A stretch of 64,000 nt of DNA from Epiperipatus broadwayi (GCA_028023455.1 JAQFVV010006335.1:502741-566740); one strand, 5' to 3'. Counted from the stretch's first letter, positions 28,433-40,042 are shown. Numbers and translations are program-made. The notes: generated from the sequence alone by a model not told the origin.

Positions 28433-29110
28433 TTTTACGGTCCTTATCTTGTGGATTCAATCTACAATACGTAACTAATCCTCTGGTGTTTCAGTTATGG
28501 TCCGTGCTGACTTTCTGGTGTTCGCATTGGTCATTTAATTTCTTTGTATTTTTGCTAGAGTTATTTCACTTTCTTTATTTCACTTTCTTTGTTATAGTTA
28601 TTTCAATTTCTTTGTTAAAGTTATTTTCAATTTCTTTGTTAAAGTTATTTTCACTAATTAGCCGTTTAATGGAAATTTCTTATGTTTGTCATTAGCTCCC
28701 ATTGTTCACTACATTCCTTTAATTACATATATTTTTCCTTTTTTTATTATGATTATAAGACAAAACAAATTCCACCTTGCTTTTTCTTTTTTTTTTTTTT
28801 CTTAAAGCAATCTTAAATCGAATTTCAATTTAGTTAAATCAAATTTTAATTAAATCAAATTTAGTTAAATCAATTTTTAATTCTTTAGGTTTTATTTAAA
28901 TACGATTCAAAATTATATATTATAAAACTATTTATTTTATGCTTTTAACGATAACCTGTCTATGAGAAAAAAAATCTTTATTCTTATTTTACCCTACGAG
29001 ATCTTTTATGTTTATTAATATTTACAGAAATCGTTTATCAATTTATATTATTTTTGAAATTATGTGTACCTCCGAAGAAAGCACACTCCTTCCTGATATA
29101 TCCCGGTACA

Positions 29111-29130
29111 TTTCTCCGTCCCCCCTTTTG
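29111..29130 (-). promoter_or_regulatory. Polypurine tract of the Gypsy element
   Basis: The minus strand reads CAAAAGGGGGGACGGAGAAA directly before the 3' LTR start TGTACC. This is the expected site for plus-strand DNA priming. Confidence 0.75.
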
Positions 29131-29253
29131 AAACTAAAATATCAATCTGAAGGTTTTAGTTTCAACGTTTAATTTTAATTTTATTATACATTCCCCTCAA
29201 TTTATTTTGATGGAAGTTCGTCCTCTCTTATTCTCGGGTGTCCGTATTACTTG

Positions 29254-29844
29254 TTAAGCTTTCTTCTTTAGTAATTGTAAGTATCGCGCATTGAACGTTC
29301 CCCTACAGTCTGACCCTTGGGTGACTTTGAAGGCATTATTTTCGTACTCCTTTATGATTTTGTATGGCCCGTCATATATTGGTTGAAATTTCTTGTATAT
29401 CCCCTTTTCCGGATGGCTTACTGGGTTTACCCTTACCATGACCTCATCTCCCAGCTTGAACATAGCCTTGCTCTTCCCTTGTCTCCTCTGTCTTATATTT
29501 CCCATCTTTCTGAGTTTACAGCGTGCTTCATCCGCGTCTTTCTTCTTATCAATAGGTGGTGTTTTATTCGGTAAAGGGGTTTTGAATGGGTAAGGGGTAT
29601 TTCTCCCGTGATGAAGCCTGATGGGTTCGAACCCGGTGGATTCATTTTTGGACCAATTTATCATGTTCGCCACTCTCGTGGCCTCTTTTACCCATCCACG
29701 ATGATTGGTTTGGAGATATACATGAAATAAGTGTCCTAATTCCCTCATGACTCGTTTGCAGGGATTAGACTGCGGATTACGAATTGTAGTGAGAATATGT
29801 CTGATCTGGTGGCGCTTCGTCCACCTTTTCCATTCCTCCGACAT
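29254..29844 (-). pseudogene. Gypsy integrase, C-terminal part, catalytic Glu replaced by Lys
   Basis: 196 codons continue the integrase in a shifted frame. Just upstream in this frame is SDHGTPF with the second catalytic Asp. NPQSNPCKRVMREL follows at residues 23-36. In Gypsy integrases this motif normally has Glu before RVMREL; here the codon is AAA (Lys30), at the spacing expected for the third DDE residue. The C-terminal half has GDEVMVRVNP and GPYKIIKEY, typical of the Gypsy integrase C-terminal barrel. The frame ends at a stop at 29,254, ~124 nt before the polypurine tract. A frameshift near 29,890 separates it from the N-terminal part. Confidence 0.88.
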
Positions 29845-29867
29845 AAAGGGAGTTCCATGGTCTGATA

Positions 29868-31046
29868 TTATCTGCTTTGGGGTTCCCAGTCTTGAAAATG
29901 TTGCCGTTCAAGTACCTGTATAGTTTGTTTGGCATTAGCTTGCGTCACCGGATATATCGCTACGAACTTGGAAAAAACATCATACGTTACAACAAGATAC
30001 TTCTTTCTATTGAACTGGGGTAGAGGTCCGTAGAAATCTATTGCCAGTAGGCTGTTAGGCTGGTATGCATATATAGGTCTCAACGGGCCCACGCTTGATG
30101 AGTTTTGAGGCTTTGTTTTCGCACATACAGTACATCCCTCAATGACGTCTAAAACACTCTTATACATTCTTGGCCAATAAAACCAATTGCCTATCAACCC
30201 TTCCGTCTTGCTTGCCCCATAGTGTCCATAATTTTCATGTATGAACATGATTATTTGTTTCCGCATATTCACTGGAAGAACGACTCGTGTATGCTCCTCA
30301 TCTCTTATTTTACGCTGTAAAAGTCCATTTTTCAAACAATATTTTTTTTCTTTCCAGACCGTATTGTTTACAGGTCTTCCTGTAGGCTGATGGCGCAAGT
30401 GGTCTATTATTTGTTTACACTCTGTATCCTCTTCTTGCGCTTTCACTAATCTTTTCAAACTGCACTCTATATCCTCGCCTTTATCTACTTCCGCCGCTGC
30501 TATGTACGCATCGTTACAGGTTAAATGTTGCTGCAGTGGTTCTATCGGATAGCGACTTAAAGCATCTGCCGCCATATTGTCTCTGCCTGGGCAATACTGC
30601 ACGCGATAGTTAAATTCTTGTAAGATCAAACTCCATCGGATCAGCCTACTATTCGTGAGGAAGCTATGATTAAGGAACTCGAGGCTCCTATGGTCTGTGA
30701 TCACTATCACCTGTGACCCGATTAAATACTGTCTAAACTTCTTAAAGGCCCAGACAATTGCTAAAGCCTCCCTCTCAGTTACTGTATAATTTTTTTCAGG
30801 CTTACTTAATAAGCAACTTATAAAGAATAACACCCCATATTTCCCATCGTCCTGCACCTGAGATAATGTGGCTCCCAGGCCCACTCCACTACTATCAGTT
30901 TGCACTATAAATGGTTTGTCAAAATCTGGGTATGACAGCATGACCTTTTTTAGAAACCCCCTTTTTACCTTTTCAAAACTACGCTCTTGTAGATCCTCCC
31001 ACATCCACCTTTTGTCCTTCCTTAATAACTGTAAGAGAGGTTCCAT
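29868..31046 (-). pseudogene. Gypsy RNase H and integrase N-terminal region
   Basis: 392 codons hold the RT connection and RNase H (residues ~1-170). RNase H residues visible are D51 in QTDSSG, E91 in TEREALA, D118 in ITDHRSLEF and D161 in DALSRYP. Then comes the integrase zinc-binding HHCC (H270, H275, C305, C308) and the start of the catalytic core with D337 in AIDFYGPLP. The frame ends at a premature stop after a frameshift near 29,890-29,905. This frame is the same as gag and RT, so the two frameshifts within the RT thumb (~31,243 and ~31,170) compensate each other. Roles: RNase H removes the RNA template and integrase inserts the DNA copy. Confidence 0.92.
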
Positions 31047-31240
31047 GTCTGAGGAAAAGTTTTTATAAAATCGGTTGAAAAAGTTACACAGTCCGAGGAA
31101 AGCTTTGATGTCTTTCTTCTTCCTTGGTTTTGGAAACTGTTGTATCGCCTCGATTTTTTCTGGATTTGAGATATTCCCTGCTCACTGATAATGTGTCCCA
31201 AGAATTTCACCTCCGGAGTCATCAGGTGGCTTTTCCCCAA
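31047..31240 (-). pseudogene. RT thumb segment in a shifted frame
   Basis: The expected sequence after the palm (GKSHLMTPEVKFLGHIIS, matching the FLGHxIS motif of Gypsy RTs) appears only in the +1-related frame from 31,240. The original frame is recovered near 31,165. One base change at each end is enough to explain it, so this is a pair of compensating indels in an ageing copy. Confidence 0.8.
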
Positions 31241-31889
31241 ATTTATTTCCTTTTTCTATGCACTCCCCGAACAGTAGCTTCAAATGCTCGAAGTGCTCTT
31301 CCACACTATTCGAGGCCACAATAATGTCGTCCACATACATCGTAATTAAACTCTTAATTTTTTCTGACAATACTTGATCAAGGCATTGTATTAGTCCCGC
31401 CCCGCTGTTTTTTAAGGTGAAGGGAACCCGATTAAAGTTATATGCCCGTCCATTATATCGGAAAGCGGTATATTTCTGGTCTTCAGGGTGAAGCTTGATC
31501 TGCCAGTAGCTGGCCGTTAGATCAAACGTCAAAAATATCTTTTTTTTATGGAACTTCATTAATAATTCACTTATAGGTGGCGGGTCATTAGTGTCTAGCA
31601 CTGTTATTTTATTCAACTGTCGTGCGTCTAAACACAATCGAATAGACCCGTCCTTTTTCTTTACTGTCACCAACGGATTATTGTATGGTGATGAGCATTT
31701 AGAAATAATTCCCCATTTTAGCATATTCTGTAGCTGTTCTTCTACGGCATTTCTATATTGATGTGGTATTGGGTATGTTCGCGCTTGATACAGCTGATCT
31801 TCCATCAGTTTTATTCGGTGTTTGTATCCTTCGATAACTCCCGGAACTTCTGAAAACACATCCTCGTACGTGTTCAACAAACTCTTCAA
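31182..31889 (-). pseudogene. Gypsy reverse transcriptase
   Basis: The start given is only the first Met. The open frame extends upstream without a stop to the TGA at 32,040-32,042, in the same frame as gag-protease. RT motifs are in order: KWGIISKCSSPYNNPLVTVKK (residues ~58-78), RLCLDARQLNK (84-94), FDLTASYWQI (122-131, catalytic D123), FNRVPFTLKNSGA (152-164), and MYVDDIIVAS (184-193, catalytic D187 and D188). The last 25 or so residues are out of frame after the indel near 31,243. The domain would copy element RNA into DNA in cytoplasmic particles; this copy needs repair to be full length. Confidence 0.93.
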
Positions 31890-32039
31890 TCGTTCTCCGT
31901 TCTCGCTTCCCTGTTCCTCTTTCCTTATTATTATTTTTTTTTCTAATTGTATCCTTGCACTTTCTGCATTGTGCTCCGTTCTATTATTGGCTGCCTCGCA
32001 GACGTCAAACGGTATTTCTGCATGATTAATTCTTGCCTG

Positions 32040-32969
32040 TCATTTTTCATAATCCAGCACGCATCCTGCTTTGCACATAAAGTCTGAACCCAGGATAGCA
32101 TCATGTATCAATCCCTCCAAGATCAGCATGACGTGGTTGTATTCCTTCCCTGCGATCTTAATACTCACCCACACTTGCTCCGATGCCAACTTGGCTCTTT
32201 TCCCATTCGCCAGCCTTACGTATACATCCTTTAACGGCAAGGTTTTAATTTTTAAGTTACTCCGGTCCATTTCATTGAACGTTTTCTGCGAAATCACCGA
32301 CACTTGGCTGCCCGAGTCAAGTAGTGCATTAATCGCCTTCCCTTCGATGCCTATTTCTATTTTAGGACATGATTGGTATGCCATTCCCAGCTCGCCCCTT
32401 TCTTCATTTTGTACTAGGTTTGCTACTTGTCTGCTATTATCTTCTGCCTTTCCATCTTTCCTCCGATTTTCTTCGTACTGTTTATCGTTATCTATCATCC
32501 TGAGTATCTCTGCTGCTCGCTCTATGGTATCATTCCCTATTATTGTTTCTTGGACGTTTTCTGGGAAGCCTCGCCTTACTATCCGCAGTATTTGTTGCTC
32601 AGATAGTTTGTATGCTGTGATTTCCCTTAATCTCGCCACTTGTCTGCGGAAATATGTACTTAGTGATTCTTCTGTTCGCCATTTCTCTTGTGTTATCTGA
32701 TGTTTAACAACTTCCTGAAGCCCCTCCCCCCAATAACTCTTCAGCAATGCTTGTTTATATTCCTTGAAGTTCGTTGGCTTTATTCCCAGCGACTCCCACC
32801 AATTTTCGGCCTCATCTTGTATGTAGCTAACAGCTATATTAACTTTAACCGACTCGCTGAACTCATTACATGAAAAAAAACGTTCTAGACTCTCCAAGTA
32901 TCTATTCGGTCTTTCCCCTTCGTTTCCCGAGAAAGTCTTTATTTTGATAACCTGACTTGCTATTTCCAT
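32040..32969 (-). pseudogene. Gypsy gag-protease, ends at an in-frame TGA before pol
   Basis: 309 codons from the ATG at 32,969, about 316 nt downstream of the primer-binding site. Residues ~1-165 are a gag capsid-like region with DEAENWWESLG (52-62), EEYKQALLKSYW-type helix and VRRGFPENVQ, as in Gypsy gag. No CCHC zinc knuckle is present. Residues ~203-309 are a retropepsin: LLDSG (216-220) carries the catalytic Asp, and the GSDFM motif near the end fits ILGxDF. The frame stops at TGA (32,042-32,040) and pol continues in the same frame. Either this stop is a mutation of a Trp/Arg codon or it is a readthrough site. Not certain which, so it is listed as a possible break. An ATG in good position and no alternative upstream start support the start. 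Confidence 0.9.
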
Positions 32970-33284
32970 TTTACACCTATTTTATCTGACTTTATTTCAT
33001 ATGATTGGTTTTTTTTCTTTTTAATAATAATAATAAACTTACGTACGTACAACCAAAACCTAACCTTCCCAGTTCCCCCTTTTTTTTTCTTATACTAAAA
33101 TTCCCCGGAGTGTCCCTATGCCTCCACGTTTTATAATTGCAAAATCACCTTTACAGTTGCGCTGCTTATACCATTTTCTAATCCTATTATCACGCTCCCT
33201 CCCGCTTCTTTTTTTACTAACTATCACTTCTGTCACTCATACACGACTCTGGCCACACCGCTTAAAACCCAAAACGTTTAGTTT

Positions 33285-33304
33285 CGTTCCACGTTGACGC
33301 GCCA
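33285..33304 (-). promoter_or_regulatory. Primer-binding site of the Gypsy element
   Basis: On the minus strand, TGGCGCGTCAACGTGGAACG begins three bases after the end of the 5' LTR. Position and the TGG start are those of a tRNA primer-binding site. I cannot name the tRNA with confidence. Confidence 0.6.
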
Positions 33305-33307
33305 TTT

Positions 33308-35201
33308 TATACCTACCTCAACCCTTTTCTACTGTCGTTCGTAAATTTTATAAAAACATCAATTATATAAATCCATAACAATGTTTCAATTTTATAATAA
33401 CGACTCGACAGAATTTTGTACCTCCCTCTTACACAAAATCCTATCACAGGGCTGTCAGTACCTCGGGTAGAGTAATCAACATCATTGGAAAACATTTGCC
33501 AATAACATTTATACTCGTTTACTAGATTACATATTAGCCAATCAAACTTTTTATTTATTTAAAGGAAAAAATCCTATTGGCGCCAGCCGACCTTGTCGAC
33601 AAGTCTGCTTGACCAATACGATCTAGTACCCGCTCCCGCTAGCTCAGCTACAATAATCAATAAAATATACTCTGCCTACTTAAAAATCAATTTTAGAATC
33701 TTTCTCTGCGCTAATTTTCTCGCTTTCTCCTTTTCTTTTATTTAATTATTTAATTTAAATCTAATTTAAGTAATTACTAACCCATGCAATCCTTATTTAC
33801 GCTATTACACTTCGTTTGGTCTTATAATATAATTAACTACACTTTCATTCAAGTTTAGATAATATTTAATACAATAAAATCTCATATTATAAATACATTT
33901 TTGAAAATAATTATACGCACACTTATTTGAAATCACACTGAAATCTTACATTATAAATACATTTTGAAAATAATTATACGCACACTGATATTTGAAATCA
34001 CACTGAAATCTTACATTATAAATACATTTTGAAAATAATTATACGCATACACTTATAATTGAAATCACACTAAAATCTCTGGGTAATGGAGCTAAAGACA
34101 CTTAGTAGTTATTGTTCGTAACATAAAGTTCAGAGTTTATTATTACGGCTTTTATTAGTGAATTAGAAATTGAAATAAACATTACCTAGCTTTCTCCCTT
34201 ATGCACGGTTCTGAGCATTGCTTCTGATAGTATTTCATTCGGTCAGTTAGCGCTAACTCTTTGCAATCCTTTCCCCGATGTCATTGGGATCCTGTGGGCT
34301 CCACGTGGACACTCCGTCTCCTTCTTGTTTTACACGACCATGATCGAAATTTGAACTGTCTGCTGTTGGTATTGCATGGAAGGATTCGGCCGGTTGTTCA
34401 CACGATGGGTTTAACAATGCAGCATTTTACTTTAGACGTATACTCTCTATCTATGAAAATAATATAATTAATGAATGAATAAGAATGATAAGAAAGATTA
34501 TTAAGCTTGAATGAATAGAAAATTCGCCCTTTTTATATTTTACGGTCCTTATCTTGCGGATTCAATCTACAATACGTAACTAATCCTCTGGTGTTTCAGT
34601 TATGGTCCGTGCTGACTTTCTGGTGTTCGCATTGGTCATTTAATTTCTTTGTATTCTCTGCTAGAGTTATTTCACTTTCTTTATTTCACTTTCTTTGTTA
34701 TAGTTATTTCAATTTCTTTGTTAAAGTTATTTTCAATTTCTTTGTTAAAGTTATTTTCACTAATTAGCCATTTAATGGAAATTTCTTATGTTTGTCATTA
34801 GCTCCCATTGTTCACTACATTCCTTTAATTACATATATTTTTCCTTTTTTTATTATGATTATAAGACAAAACGAATTCCACCTTGCTTTTTCTTTTTTTT
34901 TTAAATCAATCTTAAATCGAATTTCAATTTAGTTAAATCAAATTTTAATTAAATCAAATTTAGTTAAATCAATTTTTAATTCTTTAGGTTTTATTTAAAT
35001 ACGATTCAAAATTATATATTATAAAACTATTGATTTTATGCTTTTAACGATAACCTGTCTATGAGAAAAAAATCTTTATTCTTATTTTACCCTACGAGAT
35101 CTTTTATGTTTATTAATATTTACACAAATCGTTTATCAATTTATATTATTTTTGAAATTATGTGTACCTCCGAAGAAAGCACACTCCTTCCTGATATATC
35201 T
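33308..35201 (-). repeat. 5' LTR of the Gypsy element (right), cut by the assembly gap
   Basis: Near-identical to the left LTR, with about 25 substitutions plus poly-T length changes by eye. It reaches GATATATC at 35,200, and the last ~9 bases (CCGGTACA side) fall in the gap. It contains the same 64-bp triplication (33,886-34,078) and the TATA/initiator pair (34,537/34,512). Confidence 0.92.
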
Positions 35202-35701
35202 NNNNNNNNNNNNNNNNNNNNNNNNNNNNNNNNNNNNNNNNNNNNNNNNNNNNNNNNNNNNNNNNNNNNNNNNNNNNNNNNNNNNNNNNNNNNNNNNNNN
35301 NNNNNNNNNNNNNNNNNNNNNNNNNNNNNNNNNNNNNNNNNNNNNNNNNNNNNNNNNNNNNNNNNNNNNNNNNNNNNNNNNNNNNNNNNNNNNNNNNNNN
35401 NNNNNNNNNNNNNNNNNNNNNNNNNNNNNNNNNNNNNNNNNNNNNNNNNNNNNNNNNNNNNNNNNNNNNNNNNNNNNNNNNNNNNNNNNNNNNNNNNNNN
35501 NNNNNNNNNNNNNNNNNNNNNNNNNNNNNNNNNNNNNNNNNNNNNNNNNNNNNNNNNNNNNNNNNNNNNNNNNNNNNNNNNNNNNNNNNNNNNNNNNNNN
35601 NNNNNNNNNNNNNNNNNNNNNNNNNNNNNNNNNNNNNNNNNNNNNNNNNNNNNNNNNNNNNNNNNNNNNNNNNNNNNNNNNNNNNNNNNNNNNNNNNNNN
35701 N
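35202..35701. other. Assembly gap, exactly 500 N
   Basis: A round 500-N run marks a scaffold join of unknown real size. Sequence left and right of it should not be assumed adjacent. The left contig ends in the Gypsy 5' LTR and the right contig begins inside a LINE. Confidence 0.99.
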
Positions 35702-35835
35702 GCTGTACATTGGTATAGCATGTGTTGTAGGGTTTCTTCTGATCGATGGCACAGTCCACAAGGATCTATTTTGAAGTACATTCTTTTGTGATGCAGAAAA
35801 TAGGTTGTGGGCATGGTAATGAGATTTAATTTCAA
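35702..35835 (-). pseudogene. LINE RT C-terminal zinc-finger-like motif
   Basis: The minus-strand translation shows CGLCHRSEETLQHMLYQC, matching the CxxC...ETxxHxxxxC motif found at the C-terminus of many APE-type LINE polymerases. It abuts the gap, so the rest of the tail is unsequenced here. Confidence 0.8.
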
Positions 35836-36593
35836 AATAAAGTCAAAAAATTTTGGTTCCAGAGCCCATTTTTTAAATTATTTTTAATAGTCTTTTTGTT
35901 GTTTATCCCTAACATTGGTGCTACATCATTAATTGTTATTTATTTCATTTGTGAGATCATATGATATTCCAATATGAATATTTGTTTGTATATTGTTCAG
36001 GTATGTTTGCCATGGTTTTAAATTCATTATAATAATTGTTGATATGTATGATTGAGTTGGAGGTGGATGATCAGTTGGGATGATTTGCACAAGGTGTTTT
36101 AGTTTTGTGAATTGCTGTAAGGTGGTAATTATGAGATTCGCTTTGTTTTTGGATGTGAAATATATGTTAATATTGTGTAAGCCTAGTCAGCACTTTTAAT
36201 GGAGTGGTTGATTGAGCCTTCTTCCCCCCGTAATGAAATTAGCTACTGTTTTTTGGAACCATAGTAGTTGATTGCAGATGGTTTTTATTTTTGATTTAAA
36301 AACTTTTGAGAAGAATATAATCATGTAAATAATAAACTATTTTTGTTATGATGAGCTGATTTATCAGCTGTACCTGTAATATGATGAAGAAATATGTTTT
36401 TGATAATGAGTTTACTGTTTGTTTGTTTGGCCTCCTCTTTTAGTTTATTTTGTATGTGGCATCTCATTCCTTTAAGTCCCATATGGAAAGGAAAACCAAG
36501 AAAAGAAGTTGGTTTTGATTGGTATGTGTTTGTGCACGAGCTTTTCAGTAAATAGTGACCATGCTGATGTTTTTGTGGGATTGAATTTCAGTT

Positions 36594-36978
36594 TTATATT
36601 GCTGGTATAGTCTTTAGGAATTTTTTGCAGCTGGGTGAGTTGTTTTTTGATGATAGGAAAACAGTAACATCATCCATATATGCTAAGCATAGTATATGTT
36701 CTGTAGTGCCTGGTATCTGTATTCCAGTAAAAGATTGTTCTATTTTTTGAATGAGAGGGTTAATGTATGAGTATGAATAGTAATGAGCTGAGAGGTGATC
36801 CTTGAGATATTGATTGTGTAAAGGGAGTAAATGATGGGGAGTTTCTTCCATTGATGGTTATATGGATTTCATGATTTAGAAGTTTGCTATTAGATATAGA
36901 TGAGTTTTTGGGTATATCAGTGTTATTGAGCATTTCTAGAAGTATAGGTATATTTATTGAGTCAAAATGCTGCCTCAA
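36594..36978 (-). pseudogene. LINE reverse transcriptase palm, frameshifted
   Basis: Two overlapping frames carry the RT core. 36,760-36,978 has FDSINIPILLEML (first catalytic Asp region) and SQGSPLSSLLFIL (the QGxPLSPxLF motif). 36,594-36,851 has HILCLAYMDDVTVFLSS, with the YMDD catalytic pair. A frameshift near 36,775 splits them. Fingers lie further right and the thumb further left, in poorer condition. Confidence 0.85.
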
Positions 36979-37753
36979 TATCTAGTGCAGCTATGGGGCT
37001 ATATTTTTTTGTTTTCTTATTGATGCTAGGATTGTTTTAAAGAATAGAGCTGCTTGTATTGTTGATGAAGTTTTTTTTTTAAATTGGTATTTTGAAATAA
37101 GCATTATTATGTATGGCTCGATTTCTTGCTTTATGATTTTTTCTATGATTTTAATTGGTAATGGCCCCATGGATATAGGTTATAAATTAGTTAGTGAGGG
37201 GAGTAATGTGTTTTGTTTTGTTGAAAGGAACAATTGCAATAGGATACACTCCTTCTATGTACTGTATTTTTATGTTAGATGGTTTGCTAAATTGCATAAA
37301 TATTTGGCAGTGAATTGACTAATGTGTTTTAAAGCAAAGCTGGAATTCTGGGGCTACCTGGGTGGCATGCAATTGGGATACTGTTTAGTTTTTCTATAAA
37401 GACATTTGTGGTAAAAGGTGTTTTTGTTTCTGTTGGGCCAAATAAATCTGGTTTAATTGTTTGAAGTTGTCTTGTTTGAAGTTTTTACTTGAAATATTGG
37501 TATATGGGCAAAATCATATTGTGACATGCAAATGTTCCTTGATTTGTGTGTATTGCCATTGGTACCTTGATAGTTTGTGGTCTTCAGGCCCCCATCTAAT
37601 GTATTCCCTTGTCCAAGTGTGTGGTTTTGTAAGACATAGTTTGCTTTTTTTAATTTTGAGGTAGCTTTTAAGGATGTCACATGCATTATTGTATGCATGT
37701 GTAAGTTTATATATGTATTTTTGGGTTTGCTTTGAAGAGTTAATCATGGTTAA

Positions 37754-38661
37754 TCATTTGTGAATTTCATCTGCTAGTGCCAGTAATTTTGATGGTGGTG
37801 GTTGCTTCATTACTATATGATTGATATTAAATGAAATAATGTTTATAAATGCTATATATTGTAGTATAGGATTGAGTTTCATTTTTTTAAGTTTGTTTAT
37901 CATGATGTAGATTTCCGAAAAAATAAATTTGGGTGTGTTTACTGGTAATAGAACTCTAATTGTTCTTGTGAACGGAAGGGTTGATGTTTGGATATCATTG
38001 AAGTTAATTGTTATTGTTTGTGCTGAGTGATCTGAGAAAGCTGAGGGTGTAAGTTTTATTGTTACTAGATGGTGAAGCATTGGTGAGTAGAAACATAAAT
38101 CAATTAGTGAAGAAGAATCGGCCATTGTGAAAGGAAATTGCATTTTCTGGTAGAAATCCTTCTACATTCATGAGTGGTATGGATATTTTATGAAGCCATC
38201 GTTTTGTGAATTCCTTGTATGTTGTGTTAAAATCACCTATTAGTATTGTTGAATTTGCTGTTTGCTAGCATGGAATTGATATTTGCTACTATGGTATTGA
38301 TTTTGTTGTGTTGTATTGGCATGTAGATAAATATTATATTAATAATTATAATTTTATGTTGAAAAGTTGTAATAAGCATATTAGAATCAATATATATTAT
38401 TTTAAAGCTAGTGAAAAAACATTTTGTGGTAATTAAAATAGCAGTACCTGCTGAGGAAGATGATGAATCTCTTGAGCAGGGACAAAATCCTTCTTTACTT
38501 AGATATTTAGCTGATTCTATTTTTGATCCAGTGTAAATTTTTGTTTCCAGTAATCCAAGTATGTGTGGTTGTGTATTTCTGATCCATTGTTTAAGTTTAT
38601 AAATTTTTGTGGTTGAATTCAGGCCTCTTACATTATTAATTGCTGCAATTTTTAATTTCAT
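37754..38661 (-). pseudogene. LINE APE-type endonuclease, frameshifted
   Basis: 38,233-38,661 encodes the N-terminal half. It begins MKLKIAAINNVRGLNS (cf. the WNVRGL motif), and holds LGLLETKI, whose Glu matches the catalytic E of APE nucleases, and GTAILIT. 37,754-38,143 encodes the C-terminal half with SLIDLCFYS and SAFSDHSAQ, the SDH motif carrying the catalytic His. A frameshift or stop lies between. In an active element this enzyme nicks the target DNA. Confidence 0.8.
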
Positions 38662-38801
38662 TATGTTTAAGTATTGTTCATGGTTGTGTGTTAGTTATTT
38701 GGGTAGTTATTTGTGGTTGATCTTGGGCATCTTGATAATTTAGTTCTAAATCTTCATCTGATGTGCTGTTTGTGTCATCTAGCTGTGAGTAACTAGAATT
38801 G

Positions 38802-40042
38802 TCATATTGTTCTGTTTTGACTTTTTTGACCCCCTTTTTTTTTTGGTGGTCTTCCGGGTGGTCTTCTTTTCTGCTCTTGGTTAGTTGGTGTACTTAGTGA
38901 TGAATTTGTGCTGAGATCTTCCATTATTTCTTGAGATGTATTATTTCTGATTGCAAGCCTTGTTAGGGCTATTTTTTCATTATTTATACACTTATTATTT
39001 GTTGTCATTTGTTTATCTGGTATTTGATTTTTGCTTTTATTTTTTTTAATTGATATGTCTAAAAGCATATTGGTGTTATTATAATTTTCATTAGTTATTT
39101 CAAGTTTATTTGTTGTTTCATCTGGGTGGTTTGATGTTTTTGTTCCTTCAAGTTGAATTTCATTTTTATTATTTTTGTTGGCCTGTTTTGCATTACAGTT
39201 GATTGCTAGGTGTCCTGATCCTTGCATTCAAAGCATTGTGGTCTTAGTCCCTTTATATAAAGAGTTAATACTGTGTCTTGATCTATTATTTGAGTGGGTA
39301 TGTTTTCTGGGTCAATATTTTCGTTTAATTTTACTTTAAAATTAAAGCTATTGCTACCAATCGGTATAGGTGTATCGTTTAGAAAAATTTGCTTTATATA
39401 TATTGCTTTGCCATAGGTTGAATTAGATGATTAAAGTCTTATATGCTGTACCCGAAATACGTGTTTTTGATAATGCCTGTGATATAATTTTGTAAACTTG
39501 GATCTATTATTATTAGGGCATAGTTTTGTAATGTTTTAACCCGAGTTTAAAATCTTGTTTTTTGGTGTCCATCATAAAATTCTATAGCAATATATATATA
39601 TTGTTGGGATGTTCTCCAATATTTGCGATACTGTCCCACAGATTTTTTTGTTAATTCATCGTATAATAATTCTCTCGGAAATTTATAGAGCGTTAGGTTT
39701 TTGTCTGCAACCGCTAGAACTATTGATTTTATTGAAAAGAATTTTTTGAATGTATTAAAAAGTTTTTTTAGGAATAGTGTTGTTAAAGTTAGTGTTGATT
39801 AACTGTAATTCTTCTTCGTTCCATAGGTTGGCAAGGGAGGGGGTTCTGTAATATCACTATTTACTAGATTTAAATCATCAATATCTGTTAAGTTTACTTT
39901 TCTAAAGTGGCTAGTTTGTGTTTTTTTCTATAACATGCTGTTCATTGTTTAAATTTGCAGTGTTAGCATAGATTAATTTAATATTGTTGGATTTGCTTTT
40001 TTTTTCACTGTCTAATTCAATATTTTTTTCTAAAGATGTCAT
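38802..40042 (-). pseudogene. LINE ORF1 (gag-like, CCHC knuckle), broken
   Basis: A start in good context (ACCATGAC, ATG at 40,042) opens a ~43-codon frame rich in Asn and Lys, ending in TAG. Further left, other frames give NDTPIPIGSNSFNF and a QCFEC / GSGHLAINC pair that together form one C-x2-C-x4-H-x4-C zinc knuckle, split by a frameshift near 39,232. A Lys/Asn-rich tail ending GRPPGRPPKKKGGQKSQ-like (38,802-39,227) follows. It is a nucleic-acid-binding ORF1 protein, now dead. Confidence 0.7.

Larger units (their letters stand above)
27202..29110 (-). repeat. 3' LTR of the Gypsy element (left)
   Basis: On the minus strand the LTR begins TGTACCGGG (29,110) and ends GGTATA (27,202), giving imperfect TGTACC/TATACC terminal inverted repeats. 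The usual terminal CA is replaced by TA. It holds three ~64-bp tandem units (27,781-27,973, landmark GAAATCACACTGAAATC) and a TATA/initiator pair (28,432/28,407). A short 68-codon frame recurs in both LTRs (28,156-28,362 here); I do not regard it as a gene. Confidence 0.92.
27202..35201 (-). mobile_element. Ty3/Gypsy LTR retrotransposon, nearly full length
   Basis: Two LTRs of ~1.9 kb (27,202-29,110 and 33,308-35,201) flank a 4.2-kb internal region read on the minus strand. Order is 5' LTR (right), primer-binding site, gag-protease, reverse transcriptase, RNase H, integrase, polypurine tract, 3' LTR (left). Protease, RT, RNase H, integrase is the Gypsy order. The right LTR is cut by the assembly gap about 9 bases before its end, so target duplications cannot be checked. 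The LTRs differ at roughly 25 positions by eye (~1.3%), so insertion was fairly recent. The coding region is nevertheless broken: one in-frame stop, three frameshifts and a changed integrase catalytic residue. Copy 2 shows the empty site near 51,868. Confidence 0.95.

Noticed and set aside
31822-32700. Plus-strand frames across the Gypsy gag and pol (67 and 209 codons)
   Set aside because: They are antisense shadows of the minus-strand retroelement genes.
35061-35835. Several 190-240-codon frames across the gap
   Set aside because: They are open only because N codons contain no stops.
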